From Porphyra umbilicalis (lineage: Eukaryota; Rhodophyta; Bangiophyceae; Bangiales; Bangiaceae): 64,000 bases of DNA. Position 1 is the first letter of the stretch. Each line of letters begins with the position of its first letter. The position numbers and the translations under genes are program-made. The DNA is taken from the NCBI GenBank assembly GCA_002049455.2, contig KV918899.1, positions 1 through 64,000 on the forward strand, in the 5' to 3' direction. The notes under the pieces were generated by a model. The model was not told the DNA's origin, searched no databases, and saw only the letters and a program-made list of their open reading frames with translations. Shown here one piece after another: positions 1 to 11,703 of this stretch.

Positions 1-2290
1 AATGGAGCTCGGCTACTGTTTTGTCTACAGTCGCCTACCTATTATCTGATGCTGGCAAAATAGTCCGTCGCGGTCGCGGCGTTGGCTTCCGACCGGGCCG
101 CGGTCGTGCCAGCGCCGCCGCGACGCGCCGCGCCCACAACCGCGTCGCCCCCCGCGACGGTGTCGGCACCAGCCATCCCCCCCCTCCCCCCTCGAGCGCG
201 CGCGCGCATCTGCGCCCACCGAAACACCCGCACCAACAGCACCTCGAACCACACCCGCAGGCGACGACCCAATGCCGGGCTCACCGGCGCTCGCGCCGGC
301 AACAGCCGAGCGCGAGGACGTCGCCGAGTCGGGTGCCGCGTCGCAGCAGCAGCGTGCGTACGAGGCCTTGTTGTTGATAGCCCGCGAGAGGAGGGCGCAC
401 GCCCCCCACGACCGCACGCACGCCCTCAAGCGGGGCTCGTGGAGCTCAACGTATGATACCGCCTGCTCAATGTATTGCCGTGCCTGATAGCCCCACGTGT
501 GGCAACTCGTGAAGTATTCCTTGATGGCAGCCCGCACGACCGAGCGGACAAAGCGCTCGCTGTCTGGGGGATACCCACGGCGCTGCTGCCGTAAACAGGC
601 ATCTTGTTGATTGGTGGCGGGGGAGCGGCTAGCGTCCGCCCAGCCACGTGCGGATCCTCCGGGAGGTCAACACCGCACCGGCCGTTCGTGTGCGCCCGCC
701 CCAAACGCGATCGCTGGCAGCGGCAGTGGGATGTGGTCGCCCCCACCCCCTGGCCGCCGGACACATGCGGTGGCGACGGCCTCGGCAGATGCGCGCGCCG
801 CCGCCCATCGGGTGCAGGTGGGTGCGGCGCAGCCGGAGGCGCCGGCCGTCCGCCGCTCGCGCCATCACGAGTCCCGCCCGAAACAGACGAAGCGCGCGTA
901 GCCGCCGCTGGATCCAACGAACTCTGCGACAATCCACCCGAAGAATTGGTGTTCCGCCCACGACCGTCCGCAGCCCCCGCTCGACAGGAATCTGACCCCA
1001 CCGCTAAAGTGTGAGGGACCGTATTCAATTCATCACCACGCGGGCGAACGCCAGGACGGGGCGTCCCCCTTGGGGGTGGCGCTGGCGCCCTCCGCGGCGG
1101 CGGCCGAGGAGCTCGCCGACGCGAAGGGGCCTGTCGCGCGACTGCCACAGAAGAAGACGGCGACGGCGGGGATGGATGAGGCGGCGGTCTGGGGGAGGGG
1201 GGTCCAGGGGAGGGGGGTGCACGGCGCTGCGCCGCGGATCTTGGCGGCGCGCGCCGACGTGATGGAGTAGATGATAAAGCAGCAGCCGCTGTCGCCGAAG
1301 CGAGCTCAGCCCCAAGCTCTTCCAGCATCAAACAAAAAATCCAAGACACAGGTAATGAATAAATGAGCAGAAGCAAGCTACTTGTTAGCCGAAAGATACA
1401 CATGGAACGGGAGAAGCACGACGTGACGTTGTCACGGCCACACCAAATCTTACAAGCAGAATAAGAAGTGCTGCAACAGCAAGACAACAGGAAGCACACG
1501 CAATCGTACCTGAATCACATGTGGCGCGAGTACGCTTGCGCGTAGACGGCATCGTGATTGGCACTGGATCGAAAGAACACAAAAGGAAGAAGATCAGGAG
1601 CACTAGTCGCCGACAGAAACGGTGTTGCAGGGTGCTACAAGGGGGCTGACGACGAGAGAGTGAGACGATGATAATTGGGGTGGAATAGGAGAGGGGGGGG
1701 CAAGGACGATGAGGGCGGACGTCGTGCATGAAGACAAAACCGGCGACGTGACGGTAAGAGTGCAGGGGAGGGTGTCGTGTCGCTTCGTGCGACGAAGTTT
1801 GTCTGGGGGCACGCCGGTGTGTGGCTTTCTTGCGGCACAGCCGACGGCGGTTGTTCAGAAACGTTTGCTACGCCCTGGACGGAGTCACCAATTCGGGTTG
1901 GCGCGGACCAATTCTTGTAAGCCAGCTAAGTACAACGATTATACAATCCACTGGTGTAGCACGCCCCAGGCGTGCTGCACAACCCTAACCAGTACTAAGC
2001 GAGCGTCGGCCTCAGCCTGAGATTTCGGTGGGGTCGCTCCGCGAATGCAACATGTTCGGCACCCAGCATCCCTCCTCTCGACCACAAGCACTGGCACCGT
2101 TTCTGAAAAAAGCACGGTTATCTGAGTGTCCTTAGCCATTGCCGCAATGCCTTTTCAGACCGCTCGTGGGATGCGTGGCCAAGCATGCAGCATGATCACA
2201 AAACCATTTCACAGTAGTGGCCACCGTACGGCACGCTCATGTAAAGAGAGCACGAATCTACACCCTCCTCGCTACAACCAACAGCGGCAA
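1..2290. other. Left-edge region, no firm gene
   Basis: No gene can be assigned with confidence. On the minus strand a frame around positions 600-280 reads like real protein (charged and aromatic residues, for example RAAIKEYFTSCHTWGYQARQ) before turning into low-complexity Arg/Gly/Ala sequence; it may be the end of a gene or transposon ORF running in from the left. Another minus frame starting near 1326 (MLEELGAELA) becomes Pro/Arg-rich. A small hairpin lies at about 1953-1980 (GTGTAGCACGCC / GGCGTGCTGCAC arms, 11 of 12 paired). The stretch also holds the 3' flank of the tnp2 transposase that follows. Confidence 0.4.
25..537 (-). CDS. Hypothetical minus-strand ORF, possibly a partial gene
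   Basis: This 170-codon frame is listed because its first 70 or so residues do not look like a GC-rich shadow frame: they contain mixed charged, aromatic and cysteine residues (EYFTSCHTWGYQARQYIEQ, then AINNKASYARCCCD). The frame remains open upstream of 537 through a GYPPDSERFVRSVVR stretch, so the true start is probably further right. After about residue 75 the sequence is Gly/Arg-rich and uninformative. I do not recognise a family. It could be a C-terminal piece of a transposon-encoded protein, given the tnp2 element next door, but this is a guess. Confidence 0.2.
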   Translation of the reverse strand: MRAAIKEYFTSCHTWGYQARQYIEQAVSYVELHEPRLRACVRSWGACALLSRAINNKASYARCCCDAAPDSATSSRSAVAGASAGEPGIGSSPAGVVRGAVGAGVSVGADARARSRGEGGDGWCRHRRGGRRGCGRGASRRRWHDRGPVGSQRRDRDGLFCQHQIIGRRL

Positions 2291-5200
2291 TCATCGCTCA
2301 TCCGAGAAAGGCTCCCGATCGAACAACACAAAGTGCACTCCCTCTCGTTCCAAAGTCCCCACCACCGCGTCCATGGCGCCCGCAGGCGCATAGTAGCGGA
2401 CTCCATCAGCACTCAAAAAACAGTCAATGCCAAAACGTTGGGCTGGGTAGCCGCTCCGGCCGGCCCGGTCCTGCGCGGACTTGACCGGTGCGACATACGC
2501 AAACGCCAGCGGACGACCGTCAATGTGCACCAACGCATAATGTAGCACCGCGCCGTACGTTGAGACAGGTACTTCCACCACTCGGCCGTCTTGCCGCCGT
2601 CTCTTCTCCTTCGAATTAATTCGCAGGAGGTAATTCCGGCGGCGGTGCTGGGCCGAGTCCGAGCCGAGGGGCTTCGACCCAGCAATTGTCCCATTGGTCA
2701 ATTTGAGACGGAAGTACTTCATCGCCAAAATAGTAGACGGCAAGTCCGCGACCCCTTCCGATGCAAGGGCCGCCCGCATCGCCGTCAATTCTGGTCCCAC
2801 AAGCGGCGCCGCCAACACACGCGGCGGCAGTAGAGTCACCGTCCAGCGCCACTCTTGCCCAGACAATCCAGCAGGGAGCTCCACGCTGCCTCGGGGGGCG
2901 CCCTCGCGCCGGCGCTCCTTCCCGGTTGCTGCTGCCCATTCAGCCGGTGCATAGGTTTCTCCAAATGAGGTGATCAACTCCGCCTGGATGCGCCGCGTCA
3001 CTGCTCCGGCGAGGTTGGCGCTTGGGTTCGAGTGGGAGTGGATGAGGGTCCCCAACTCCCCGACTTTGCGCTCGGCGGGAAACTGCCATGACGCCCACAC
3101 CGGCCCGCTCGCCCGCATGCTGGGAACGAGGTCGAGCACAGCCGCAATGCTTGACCTGCACAGCAGCAGGCGCTCATACGTCCCACGGTACACGTTGGTG
3201 TAGTACAGGTGTACAAAGCGCTTCAGGCGCGCCTCCACCGCCGTCAGCTCCGGCGCGGACAGGCCTCGAGGGCGGAAGAGGACGCGGCAGGCCTTGCACA
3301 GGGCCATTAGCATTTGGAAGTACACGTCCGGAATTCGCCCCACTAATTGGACTTGTGCGGTGGACACCAACCAGTACATCCAGTCCACGGCCTTAGACGA
3401 TCGGAATTGGAGGTCGATGTTTCGCAACGACCGCGCCTGCGCCATGGGCACCGTTCGCCTTGCCGCAACCATCTCGCGGCCAATCACCGCTACAGTTGCG
3501 GGAGACAGGACGTAATCTTCATTGGCCACGCCCTCCACTGGCACTTTGCCAGCAAATAGCTTCCATAGCAGCGGGGCCACGTTTTGCATCAAGAGATGCA
3601 TAGCGTCATAGGGAGCGGCTGCAGGTCCGATACGCCACAGGTGCGACAAATGGGGATAGGCCTGCCGCATAGCGTTAGAAGGTGCAAAGAGCAGTGAATG
3701 ACCTTTGACTCCCGACTTCTTCGATATGGCTTTTTGGAAGGCCAAGGATCGTCCGATTGACCTGGCCTCCTCAACCTCATCCGCGTCCCGTTGCATCCTC
3801 TCGGCGGACCGTCGCGGCACGGTACAGCCCTCGATGGAGAAAAGAATCTCGCCACTAGTCGGGTCCCTTGGAGGGAAGTAGTGGTGATTGCTGGCCGCGT
3901 GATACACCCCGTGAAATTCACGACTCCGGCTCGGGGAATACCCATTATACCCCGTGATATTCAACAGAATATCGAACGCCGACATGTCAGCCGTGAATTG
4001 AACCACATGTGCTCGCACAGTGCGGAGTTGGGAGGATCCAGCAATGCGAATGTCCGGAATTCCGCGCGCAAGCTGGTTCAGCTCCGCCACGAGAGGGTGC
4101 AGGAACGAGTCCAAGTCGACAGGCTGTCGCGGGCCCGGAGTAATCGCAACGACAATCTGGCAGATATTGCGTGTCCGTACACCCGGCCATAGGTTAAGTA
4201 CGGTCACGATTATCGGCCAGCCCTGAAATCCTCTTTGGCGCCATGCCTCAAAGCCGTCCGTAGACACGCTCAGGGCAATGTCGGTATCTTCATCGAAGAG
4301 TCCCGCGCGCAGCGCCTCAAGAAAAGTCAGGCCATCATGCCAGTCGTGCAGCCCCTCCCTTTGCTTCCCATCAGAGTTCCTGCTGGCTGCGCTGCGCGCT
4401 TCCTTCATGCCGGCCATCATGTCAGGACCCAAAATTGGGTCGCTCAGCATATTGATGAGCCAGGCAGTCAGGGGCCAGTAGGTCATCTGCCGGGCCGGCT
4501 TGCCCGATGCCGTGTATCGCGCGGTGCCGCAGGCGTCGCACGAAGTCAGGCGTGACCGTTTGTGCGTGAAGGCGACGCAGCCGTTCAGGCAGCAGTCCAC
4601 CTGGCGCTTCTCGACGTTTACGCTCGCCTCGATGAACTTTCGCATGAGGTACGGAGTTCGGTACTTAGCGTCGCATGAGCTCAGCTTAAGCAGATCCGCG
4701 AACGCCTCCTCAGACAGCCCATGGTTGACGGCGTAAGTAAAGAGTGCCAAATCTTTGGCACACTCTCCAAATTGATCCACCGGCAGCTGCACCTCGTTAA
4801 AGCTTACAGCATCCTGCATGACAGGTTCCGGTGGCCCAATCGGAAGGGCGGAGTCAGCAGCGGGGTCCTCCACAACGAAAGCGGCGGGAGGCACGTCGGT
4901 GGAGTCCTCAGAATCCACGTCTGTGCTCGCCACGCTGCTCTCGTCGCCTTCACCAGCCCGACCCACATGTTGCTTGGCACGGAGGGGGCTATCCTCGCTG
5001 CAAGCAGCGGCCCCCCCTTCAGCCGTGTGGTCAGGTCCTGGTGGAAAGTCCTCGCCCGCGGCCCCTCCCCCCCCCCCCCCTCAGAGCCCCCGGCCAGTCC
5101 GACCGGAGGCTCGTCCCCATCTGACGCTGTGCTGCTACCAGCGGGGCCCATAAGACCTCCGCTGGCGACACGTCCTTCTGACAGCCGTTGTCGCTTAATC

Positions 5201-5304
5201 CGCTGGTGGCGGAACCACGTGCGCTTTGATACCAGACGAGGAGGTTCTTCACCATCCGCCGTGCAGGCGTCGCACTCGCAAAGGCGCCAGTCGTCAGGAG
5301 GCAT
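2291..5304 (-). pseudogene. CACTA/EnSpm tnp2-type (Plavaka-like) transposase with one frame change
   Basis: This is a DNA transposase of about 1,000 residues that would cut and paste its own element. The main open segment (4966 down to 2291, 891 codons) shows the tnp2 pattern: paired cysteines (CCLNGC then CDACG, segment residues about 125-146), the first catalytic Asp in SVSTDGFEAW (D237), the WPIIVTVLNLWP block typical of this family, a second Asp in FTADMSAFD (D327), and YDAMHL (D454) matching the family Asp-x-Met-His block. An N-terminal piece from ATG 5304 (MPPDDWRLCECDACTADGEE) carries a Cys cluster and lies in another frame; the two join at a 14-base C run at 5067-5080. This is either a disabling indel or a homopolymer error. 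No terminal inverted repeats were found by eye. Confidence 0.8.
5067..5080. other. C14 homopolymer at the tnp2 frame change
   Basis: A run of 14 C (G on the coding strand) separates the N-terminal frame of the tnp2 transposase from its main frame. Both frames stay open across the run, so adding or removing one or two bases would restore one continuous protein. Confidence 0.7.
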
Positions 5305-7656
5305 TGTGCGTCAGCACAGGGACAGGACGGGGACCTGAGAGAGAAGGGGAAGGGGGGGGGGGCAGCAGGGGACTGGGGGGGTGTGGGAAGGAGGGCGGGG
5401 GAGCAACAGGAGACAGGGAGGGCGTGCGGAGGGGAGGATTGGTGGGCAGCAGCGCCCGGTGGCGTGCGCTCGGGGCGACGGCGTGGCCGCACCAGTGGGA
5501 TGGCGATCAAAAAAAAACTGGCTGCGCCAGAACAGGGGCACCGACTTTATAGACAATCGCCGAACGCTCTGGTCCAATAGCAAGAGGCCAGGGCGTCATC
5601 CCCTGGAATGCAATCAGCTTGCGAGTTTTGTAGATGCTTTACAGCGCGTGTGCGTCTGCGAAGCACACGTCGTGGGAAAGGGACGGCCCAAACAGTGCAC
5701 CTGTGAGCGAACCAGAGCGACGTGGCCTCGCCGACCCGCGATTTTCAGACACCCAGTCGGGCGATATGCCTTCACTAGCCTTTACAGCCCCCTTCAGCAG
5801 GGGTACCCTGAGGGGGGTGGTGCCCACCCGCGATTTTCGTCAGGAAATCCGCGATATCGCGGGTATATTTCTTGTAGGGAAGTGCGGTGTTTGCGGGATC
5901 GTGAGGGCGGGTTGACCGAGGAGGATGTGGTCACGCTCGCATAAGTTTTTGGGACTGGTCCAAAAGGTGGCTTCAGAGGCCTGAGAGAGCGTTTTCCTGT
6001 CAAACGATCGCATGGGGGGTTGTGTGGTTGCGGATCGCGTGGCTGCTCGAGCGGTCGCGGTCGTTTCCGTTGCCTGTGGTCGACCCGGGCAGCGTGGACA
6101 ATGCAGGGGATAGAGGTTGCAGGAAGAGCAGCATGTTTTTTGAGGGTATGTCGATCATGGGGAGCCGGTCAGGGTGGGAGGGTGCTCGGTGGTACGCGTG
6201 TCGCGCAACGCGGTTTGCGAAGCGCGGTTGCTGACCTTCATGTGGGCGGTGCTATGTGCGCTCCTGTGCGATGTCTGGTGCTGATGATGATGAGCCTCGT
6301 CGAAGCAGCCGTTGGAAGTGTCCCGCGCCTCCCTGCCGTGGTTCAGTCGCTGGAAACACGCCACCACCGTCCCAACAGGAACAGAACCGCAATAAAACCG
6401 CGATCCGTGATGCTCGCGCAGGGACCGTGGGCCGAGGTCCAAACCGCGATAAAACCGCAATCTGCCGGACTTTGATTGGCCCACAATCGCCCTCAGCTGG
6501 GCCCAGCGAAGATGAGGAGGAGGTCTGTCGACCATGCTCACAGCCCACAAGTGCGGACTACTGTTCGTATCGCTGCCTATTTCTCTGTTCCTTCGTATTA
6601 ATATTGTATTTTATTTCTGTTCTATTACTCTAGATGGCGAAGACGATTAAGCTGCTGCTGCGCCAGCTCCTGCTCCCGCGTCGCCTGTGCCGGAGCGTCG
6701 CCGTTGCTGGCCGTCGACGAGGCAGCAGCGTCCGCGGGGAGGGCGGCGGCAGCGGGCGGACCCCGCCGATATAAACCCCCCCCCGCCCAGTGTGTCCGGA
6801 CAACGGGCGCGGGGGGGAAGGCGGGGAGGAAGGCGGGGGGGGAAGGGGGGCAGCCGCCCGGAGCGTCGGCAAAGGAGGAGGCGGAGGGGGAGGGGGGGGG
6901 GGCGCCGACGCCGGTGCAGGAGACGCGATCACCGGTGGGGGGGGGGATAGGGGGGGCAGGTACTGCCAGCTGTGCGGCTCAAAGCAGCGGCCACCTGAGA
7001 GGCAGCCAGCAGACCACCATCATCTGAGTAAGGGACACGGGAAAAAGACGGATGCGACAACTACAACAAAGATGTCAGCAGCCACGAGCGATGTGAAAAA
7101 AAAAGCCACAAAGCCCGCACGGCGACCAAGACCGAGCCGTACCCCCTCACCAAAAGCGCACGACAAGGATCCTCCGGTGTGCTTACCTGCCCGGCTCGTG
7201 AGCGGCCGTCGAAAGGCGCAGAGCGCAGGCGAGAGCTCCGACGTGGTGGCATGGCGGTCGGAATTGAAGGGGGAGGGTGCAGAGAACGCGGGAAAAGAAC
7301 GCGTCCGCGTGGGGCAACTCGACGATGAAGGCAGTTGACGGGTGGTCGATGACGCTGGGGACAGCCAGGCGTCAAAGCCCAAGGCTTGTCGCTGCGCTGC
7401 AATGAGGTCTTGGAGCCACACGGCCGAACTGATCATGAAAGGGTGCACGACTCCTTATTGGATGGCACTAGATGTTTAAGGAGGCTTACGGAACATGATT
7501 GGATGCTTCAAGTCGCTTGGAGAAGCTATCAGAACAGGAGCTGCGAAATTTGTGGAAAGCCAATCAGAACTCATGAAGGCATCCAAGAAGCCATCTTGCA
7601 CTGTCAAGACCCAGCGATCCGACCAAGACTCGTCCAGACCCCTGTTGGCCCGTGGG

Positions 7657-7678
7657 AAAACCGCGATATCGCGGTTTT
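7657..7678. repeat. Perfect 22-bp palindrome
   Basis: The two arms AAAACCGCGAT and ATCGCGGTTTT are exact reverse complements with no spacer. Related half-sites (CCGCGATATCGCGGG at about 5850, AACCGCGATAAAACCGC at about 6445) occur 1-2 kb to the left. Confidence 0.7.
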
Positions 7679-9508
7679 ATCGCGCATCTGTGCCCGTAGG
7701 GCGTATCCTCAACCGGCGCGGAAGAAGGCGAGGCGGCGGCCGTTGCCGGTCACCGGGCGTTGCAGCGATGAGGTGCGGGTATTCAGCACGCGTGACGCGG
7801 CCGCCCCGGCGGCGGCGGCGGCCAATCTGCCGCCTCGGTCACCCGTCGCGTGGTGGCCGCCGGGGTGGTCGGGCGCGGGGGTCAGCGCGCTCACCCGACG
7901 GGCCACCGTCGCCGCGGCGTCCACAGGCGTGTCACAGAGGACAGTGGCCGCTATAACGGCCGCGTCACTGCCCCGCCGCCACGGCGTCGGCTGTCGCACG
8001 CGACCGCCGCGGCGGTGGCCGGCCGGCGGGCGCCGCCAGCGCCTCCCGCGGAAGGGCGCCGTCTGGCCACCGCCGACGGCGCAGCCGCTGGCTTTCTCCC
8101 TTCTCCCCCCTCCAACGGCGTGGCGCCCGGCCGGGGTTGGGACACGCCTGCCCCTGCCCCCAGCCGCCGGAGGTCGCCGCTCCCGCCGGCGGGGGTCCCC
8201 TTTCGACGCTGCCCATGTGCGTGCATGGCGGAGGCGGCCTGTGGCGGCCGCCCTGACGATGGCCGCCGCCGCAGCGTCGGCACCCCCCTCGCCCCGCGTG
8301 GCAGCCGCGGCGGGCCTGTGGCGCCCACCCCGCCGGCCGATGAGGCAGGGGCACCCCGGTTGGGCACACTCCGCGCCGCCCCCCGCCTCGAGGCGCCGCG
8401 CATGGGCGCGCGGGTAGTGTGGAAGGTGCGTAGGGGAGGAGCCGCACGACGGGTGCGGGTCGCGGCGCCCGGGCGGTTCCGTAGAGCTCAGTTCTGTTTT
8501 TTTCGGTGAGCCGGTGGCTGCCCCGGGCCGCCCCGTGGAGGTGCGCGCCGCGGTCGTTGGGGCGCCCCGGCCTCGCCCCCTCGCCGCCGTGCGACGCGCC
8601 GCCGAGGCGGCACCGCCCCACGGCGGTCCACGTGGAAAGGGGGAAAGGGGAAGGCGGGCACGCCCGCCGGCCGGGGCTCTGCGGGGCGCGCCGCCACCGC
8701 TGCGCACGCGCGGCCGCGTCACCGACGGCGGACCGTTGGGGGCGCGACGGCGCGGTGGGCGCCGGCGCCGGGCGCCACGCCGACGCGGGGAATTTGAGGC
8801 TCGCATCGGGCGCCACGCAATTGGGAACTCGTGGAGACGGTGTGGGAAGGGGTCTGCGCCCCCCATGATCGCCTCGCTGGTCCGCACCGTCCTCACGCGT
8901 GGTCTGTGGGTCGGAAATGCGCAAGGGCGATTGTATGGGACTCCAACCGTGGCCGCCCTGTCGTGTGGGTGAGATAGGGATGGAAACAAGACAAGGAGTC
9001 TCCTTTTGTGTGGCGAGACAGTAGCGTAGGTGTAGGTATCCTTGTTTCTGAGCCGCATTGCCCTCTCGTTCGAGGACACCCTCAGAAGATGCTCGTGACG
9101 CTCTCGTCTATCTTTCGTCGTGTGAAAACGGGTTTGTCGTTTCGAAAGTCCAGGGTGTTTTCGCCAATGCGCTTACAGTTGTATAATTGTGAATTGCAGC
9201 ACTTTGCAGCTGGCTTGCTCCGCACCTGATCTTCTCCACACCCCAAGAATACACCAGCTTCCAGGCCACATCGCCTGAGAGGTTGAACGACCCATCCTGG
9301 CAACCTGTCGCTGTTCCCCCTCAACCGCAACCGCTGCACCTTCCTCCCTTTGCCACCGTCCCCCTTCCTATGGCCTTTGCCAGCTCCGTGCCTCTGTGCC
9401 TGCGCTCCGTGCAGGCCGGGTACGCTGCCACCGGCCGCCGCGGCCGTAGCGGCTCACCGGGGCGCCTCCTCGCTCCCTTGGACCGGCGGGTACGTGCGAC
9501 GCGGGGCA

Positions 9509-9521
9509 CCCCCCCCCCCCC
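9509..9521 (+). promoter_or_regulatory. C13 tract just upstream of the glyoxalase start
   Basis: Thirteen C residues are followed by ACC and the ATGG start. Comparable C tracts precede the starts of NDC80 and the bS21-like gene, so this may be a feature of 5' leaders in this genome. Function is not shown by the sequence. Confidence 0.3.
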
Positions 9522-9524
9522 ACC

Positions 9525-10619
9525 ATGGCGGCGGCGGTCACCCCCCCCCGCGAGCCAACGTCGGTCGTCGGTGCCAACCCCATCTTTGCGCAAACGATGC
9601 TCCGCGTCGCCGACCCGGCCGCGTCGGCCGCATTTTACACGGGCGTCCTCGGCATGTCCCACCTGACGTCGCTCGAGTTCCCCGCCCTGGAATTTTCCCT
9701 CCACTTTTACGGCTACCCGCCGGCGGGTGAGGCGCCCGCGCCGCCCGCATCGGCGCCACAGGAGGAGCGGGCGGCGTGGCTGTGGGCCCGCCCCTACCCG
9801 ACCGTCGAGTTGACGCACAATTGGGGAACGGAAAAGGCCGACTCGGGCTTCCAAGGCTACGACAATGGCAACGACGCGGCGACGGGCGGGCGGGGCTATG
9901 GCCACCTCGGCGTCCTTGTCGACGACCCCGTCGCGGCGGTCGCCGCGATGAAGGCGGCGGGCGTCAAGGTCACCCGCGAGGCCTCCCCCTTCCAAGACGT
10001 AGGCGTCCTCGGCTTTGTCGCCGACCCCGACGGCTACCTCGTGGAAATTATCCAGCGGGCGGGCGGCGGCGCCGGTGGCGCCGCCTCGGCCGGCCCCCCA
10101 GCCGGCATGGTCGGCCCCGACCCGGTGCTCGCGCAGACGATGCTGCGGGTGCGGGACCCCGCCGCGTCCATCGCCTTTTACCGCCGCCTTGGGTTGACCT
10201 ACTTGACCGCCCTCGCCTTTGACGACTTTTCCCTCCACTTTCTCGGCGCGCCGCCGGCGCCGCCGCCGGCCGCCACCGTTGGCGGCAACGATCGCCCCGC
10301 CCGCGCCGGTTGGCTGTGGGGCCTCCGCAGCCCGACCGTGGAGCTGACGCACAACCACGGGACGGAGGCGGACGCGGGCTTTGGCGGCTACCACAATGGC
10401 AACAGTGAGCCCAAGGGGTTTGGCCACCTCGGCCTCATTGTGAGTGACGTGGCGGCGGCGGTGGAGGGCCTCCGGGGGGAGGGCGTGCGCGTCGTGCGGG
10501 AGGCGTCTCCGTTTCAAGACGCGGGGGTGATTGCGTTTGTGGCAGACCCCGACGGGTACCTCGTCGAACTGATCCAGCGGGCGGGGGAGGTGGGCGCGCC
10601 GTACGCCAAGCCGCTCTAG
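9525..10619 (+). CDS. Glyoxalase I (lactoylglutathione lyase), tandem VOC domains
   Basis: The protein has 364 residues and is uninterrupted. It would convert the hemithioacetal of methylglyoxal and glutathione to S-lactoylglutathione. Two vicinal-oxygen-chelate halves are fused (about residues 20-180 and 205-350). Each keeps the family landmarks: QTMLRV near the start (metal-binding Gln region), TVELTHN (Glu), a GHLG block (His: YGHLGVLV and FGHLGLIV), and FVADPDGYLVE (C-terminal Glu). Both halves therefore look catalytically competent, unlike fused plant forms in which one site may decay. The start is ATG 9525 in a CACCATGG context. No obvious targeting peptide is present, so it is probably cytosolic. 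No homopolymer breaks the frame. Confidence 0.93.
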   Translation: MAAAVTPPREPTSVVGANPIFAQTMLRVADPAASAAFYTGVLGMSHLTSLEFPALEFSLHFYGYPPAGEAPAPPASAPQEERAAWLWARPYPTVELTHNWGTEKADSGFQGYDNGNDAATGGRGYGHLGVLVDDPVAAVAAMKAAGVKVTREASPFQDVGVLGFVADPDGYLVEIIQRAGGGAGGAASAGPPAGMVGPDPVLAQTMLRVRDPAASIAFYRRLGLTYLTALAFDDFSLHFLGAPPAPPPAATVGGNDRPARAGWLWGLRSPTVELTHNHGTEADAGFGGYHNGNSEPKGFGHLGLIVSDVAAAVEGLRGEGVRVVREASPFQDAGVIAFVADPDGYLVELIQRAGEVGAPYAKPL

Positions 10620-11703
10620 GGTGGGGTGCGCGGTGGCCGGTTGGATGCAGAGTTGTGGGGGCAGAGTGGGGGTGGTGTGGCCTTGGCGGCTGCCACCCAG
10701 AAATTGACGTGCGTAGGCGAGCGGTGGGGGGCGATGATGTAAACCGGCCGTGGGGTGGGGGCTGGAGACGCTCCGCGCCACGAGGGTAGGGTCACCCAGG
10801 TGGATGCGGCAGCGGGATTGTGTGGGGTGGTGGCCTTGCCGACCACCGGGTTCTCGTGCTTTATTTCTTGTGTATCGCCTGCCACTTTCGCCTTTTTTTT
10901 TTTGTTGCTTGCCGCGCCGTCGCCACGGTGAAGCCGTGGTCGGCTTTTGTGCCCAGCGCCGTCTGGTGACCGGCCGCGCCGTCGAGCGCGCCGCGTGCGC
11001 GACCGACGACGCCGCCGGGTTGCTCTGTCGCCACCGCCGTCGGGCTTGCACGCCGACGACGCCGTTTGGCAGGGACGCGGGGTAGCGCGTGGTGTACTGT
11101 ACGCCCGAGCGGTGGTCCCTGCCATGACCGTGGCGACCGCGTGCCGTGGCAGGGGGCGTGCCCGCGCGCCACCCCCGTTGGCGCGCGTCGTCTCTCCCGC
11201 GTGGCGGCCGCCGCCAGCCAACGTGGTGGATCCAATGGGTGCTACTTTACCCGTGCGATCCGCCAGGTACAGTATTCAAATGCCCCTGTTCAAAAATTCA
11301 AATGGTCACGGGCGGCCCCCCTCAGCTGCCGGCCGGGCATGCCCGGCCGCCCGTCGCTCGCCCCAGCCGGCCCGCCCGACGCCCGCCCCCGCCCGTGCGC
11401 GGCCGTTGCACGCTGCGAGCGCAAGGCGCGCGCGGGCGCCGCGCGCGTGGCACGCGCCGCCCGCCCACCTCCCCAGCGAGCCACATCCGCCGCCCCCGCG
11501 CTGCTGCCCACCCCCCCAGCCGCGGCGCCGCCCCCCACCCTGCGCGCACGCGTCCACCTCCCCCCGCCCCCGCTGCCGCCCGCCCGCACGGCCACCACCC
11601 CCGCGTGGACGACCGGCCGCTCGCCGCCCCCACCCCATCCCCCAGATCCACCGAGGGGCCGACCCTCCCCCCCCCCCCCCCCCCCCCCCCCGGCGCCGCT
11701 GCC
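10620..11703. other. Intergenic spacer between glyoxalase and NDC80
   Basis: No gene is supported. Open frames here are Arg/Ala/Pro-rich in all readings. The right end contains a 25-base C run (11667-11691) twelve bases before the NDC80 start. Confidence 0.5.
11667..11691 (+). promoter_or_regulatory. C25 tract upstream of the NDC80 start
   Basis: Twenty-five consecutive C end 12 bases before the ATG at 11704. Similar start-proximal C tracts occur before two other genes in this window. This could be a leader element or simply a common homopolymer. Confidence 0.3.

Larger units (their letters stand above)
5305..9524. other. Gene-poor GC-rich region with palindromic CGCGAT motifs
   Basis: No gene can be supported. 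Long open frames at 7.4-9.1 kb on both strands are Arg/Ala/Pro/Gly-rich in every frame and look like composition artefacts. G-run-rich DNA occupies 6780-6960. Between 5.7 and 7.7 kb the motif CCGCGAT recurs about six times (5736, 5826, 5850, 6390, 6447, 7661), partly as inverted pairs, and ends in a perfect 22-bp palindrome at 7657-7678. These may be remnants of small inverted-repeat elements. The right end includes the short leader of the glyoxalase gene. Confidence 0.4.

Noticed and set aside
1591-1605. CACTAGTCGCCGAC as the left end of the tnp2 element
   Set aside because: No matching TAGTG-terminated complement was found to the right of 5304, so the resemblance to a CACTA end may be chance.
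7709-9079. 456-codon minus-strand ORF and its overlapping frames
   Set aside because: All frames in this extreme-GC stretch are open and have the same Arg/Ala/Pro/Gly composition; there is no domain or preferred frame.
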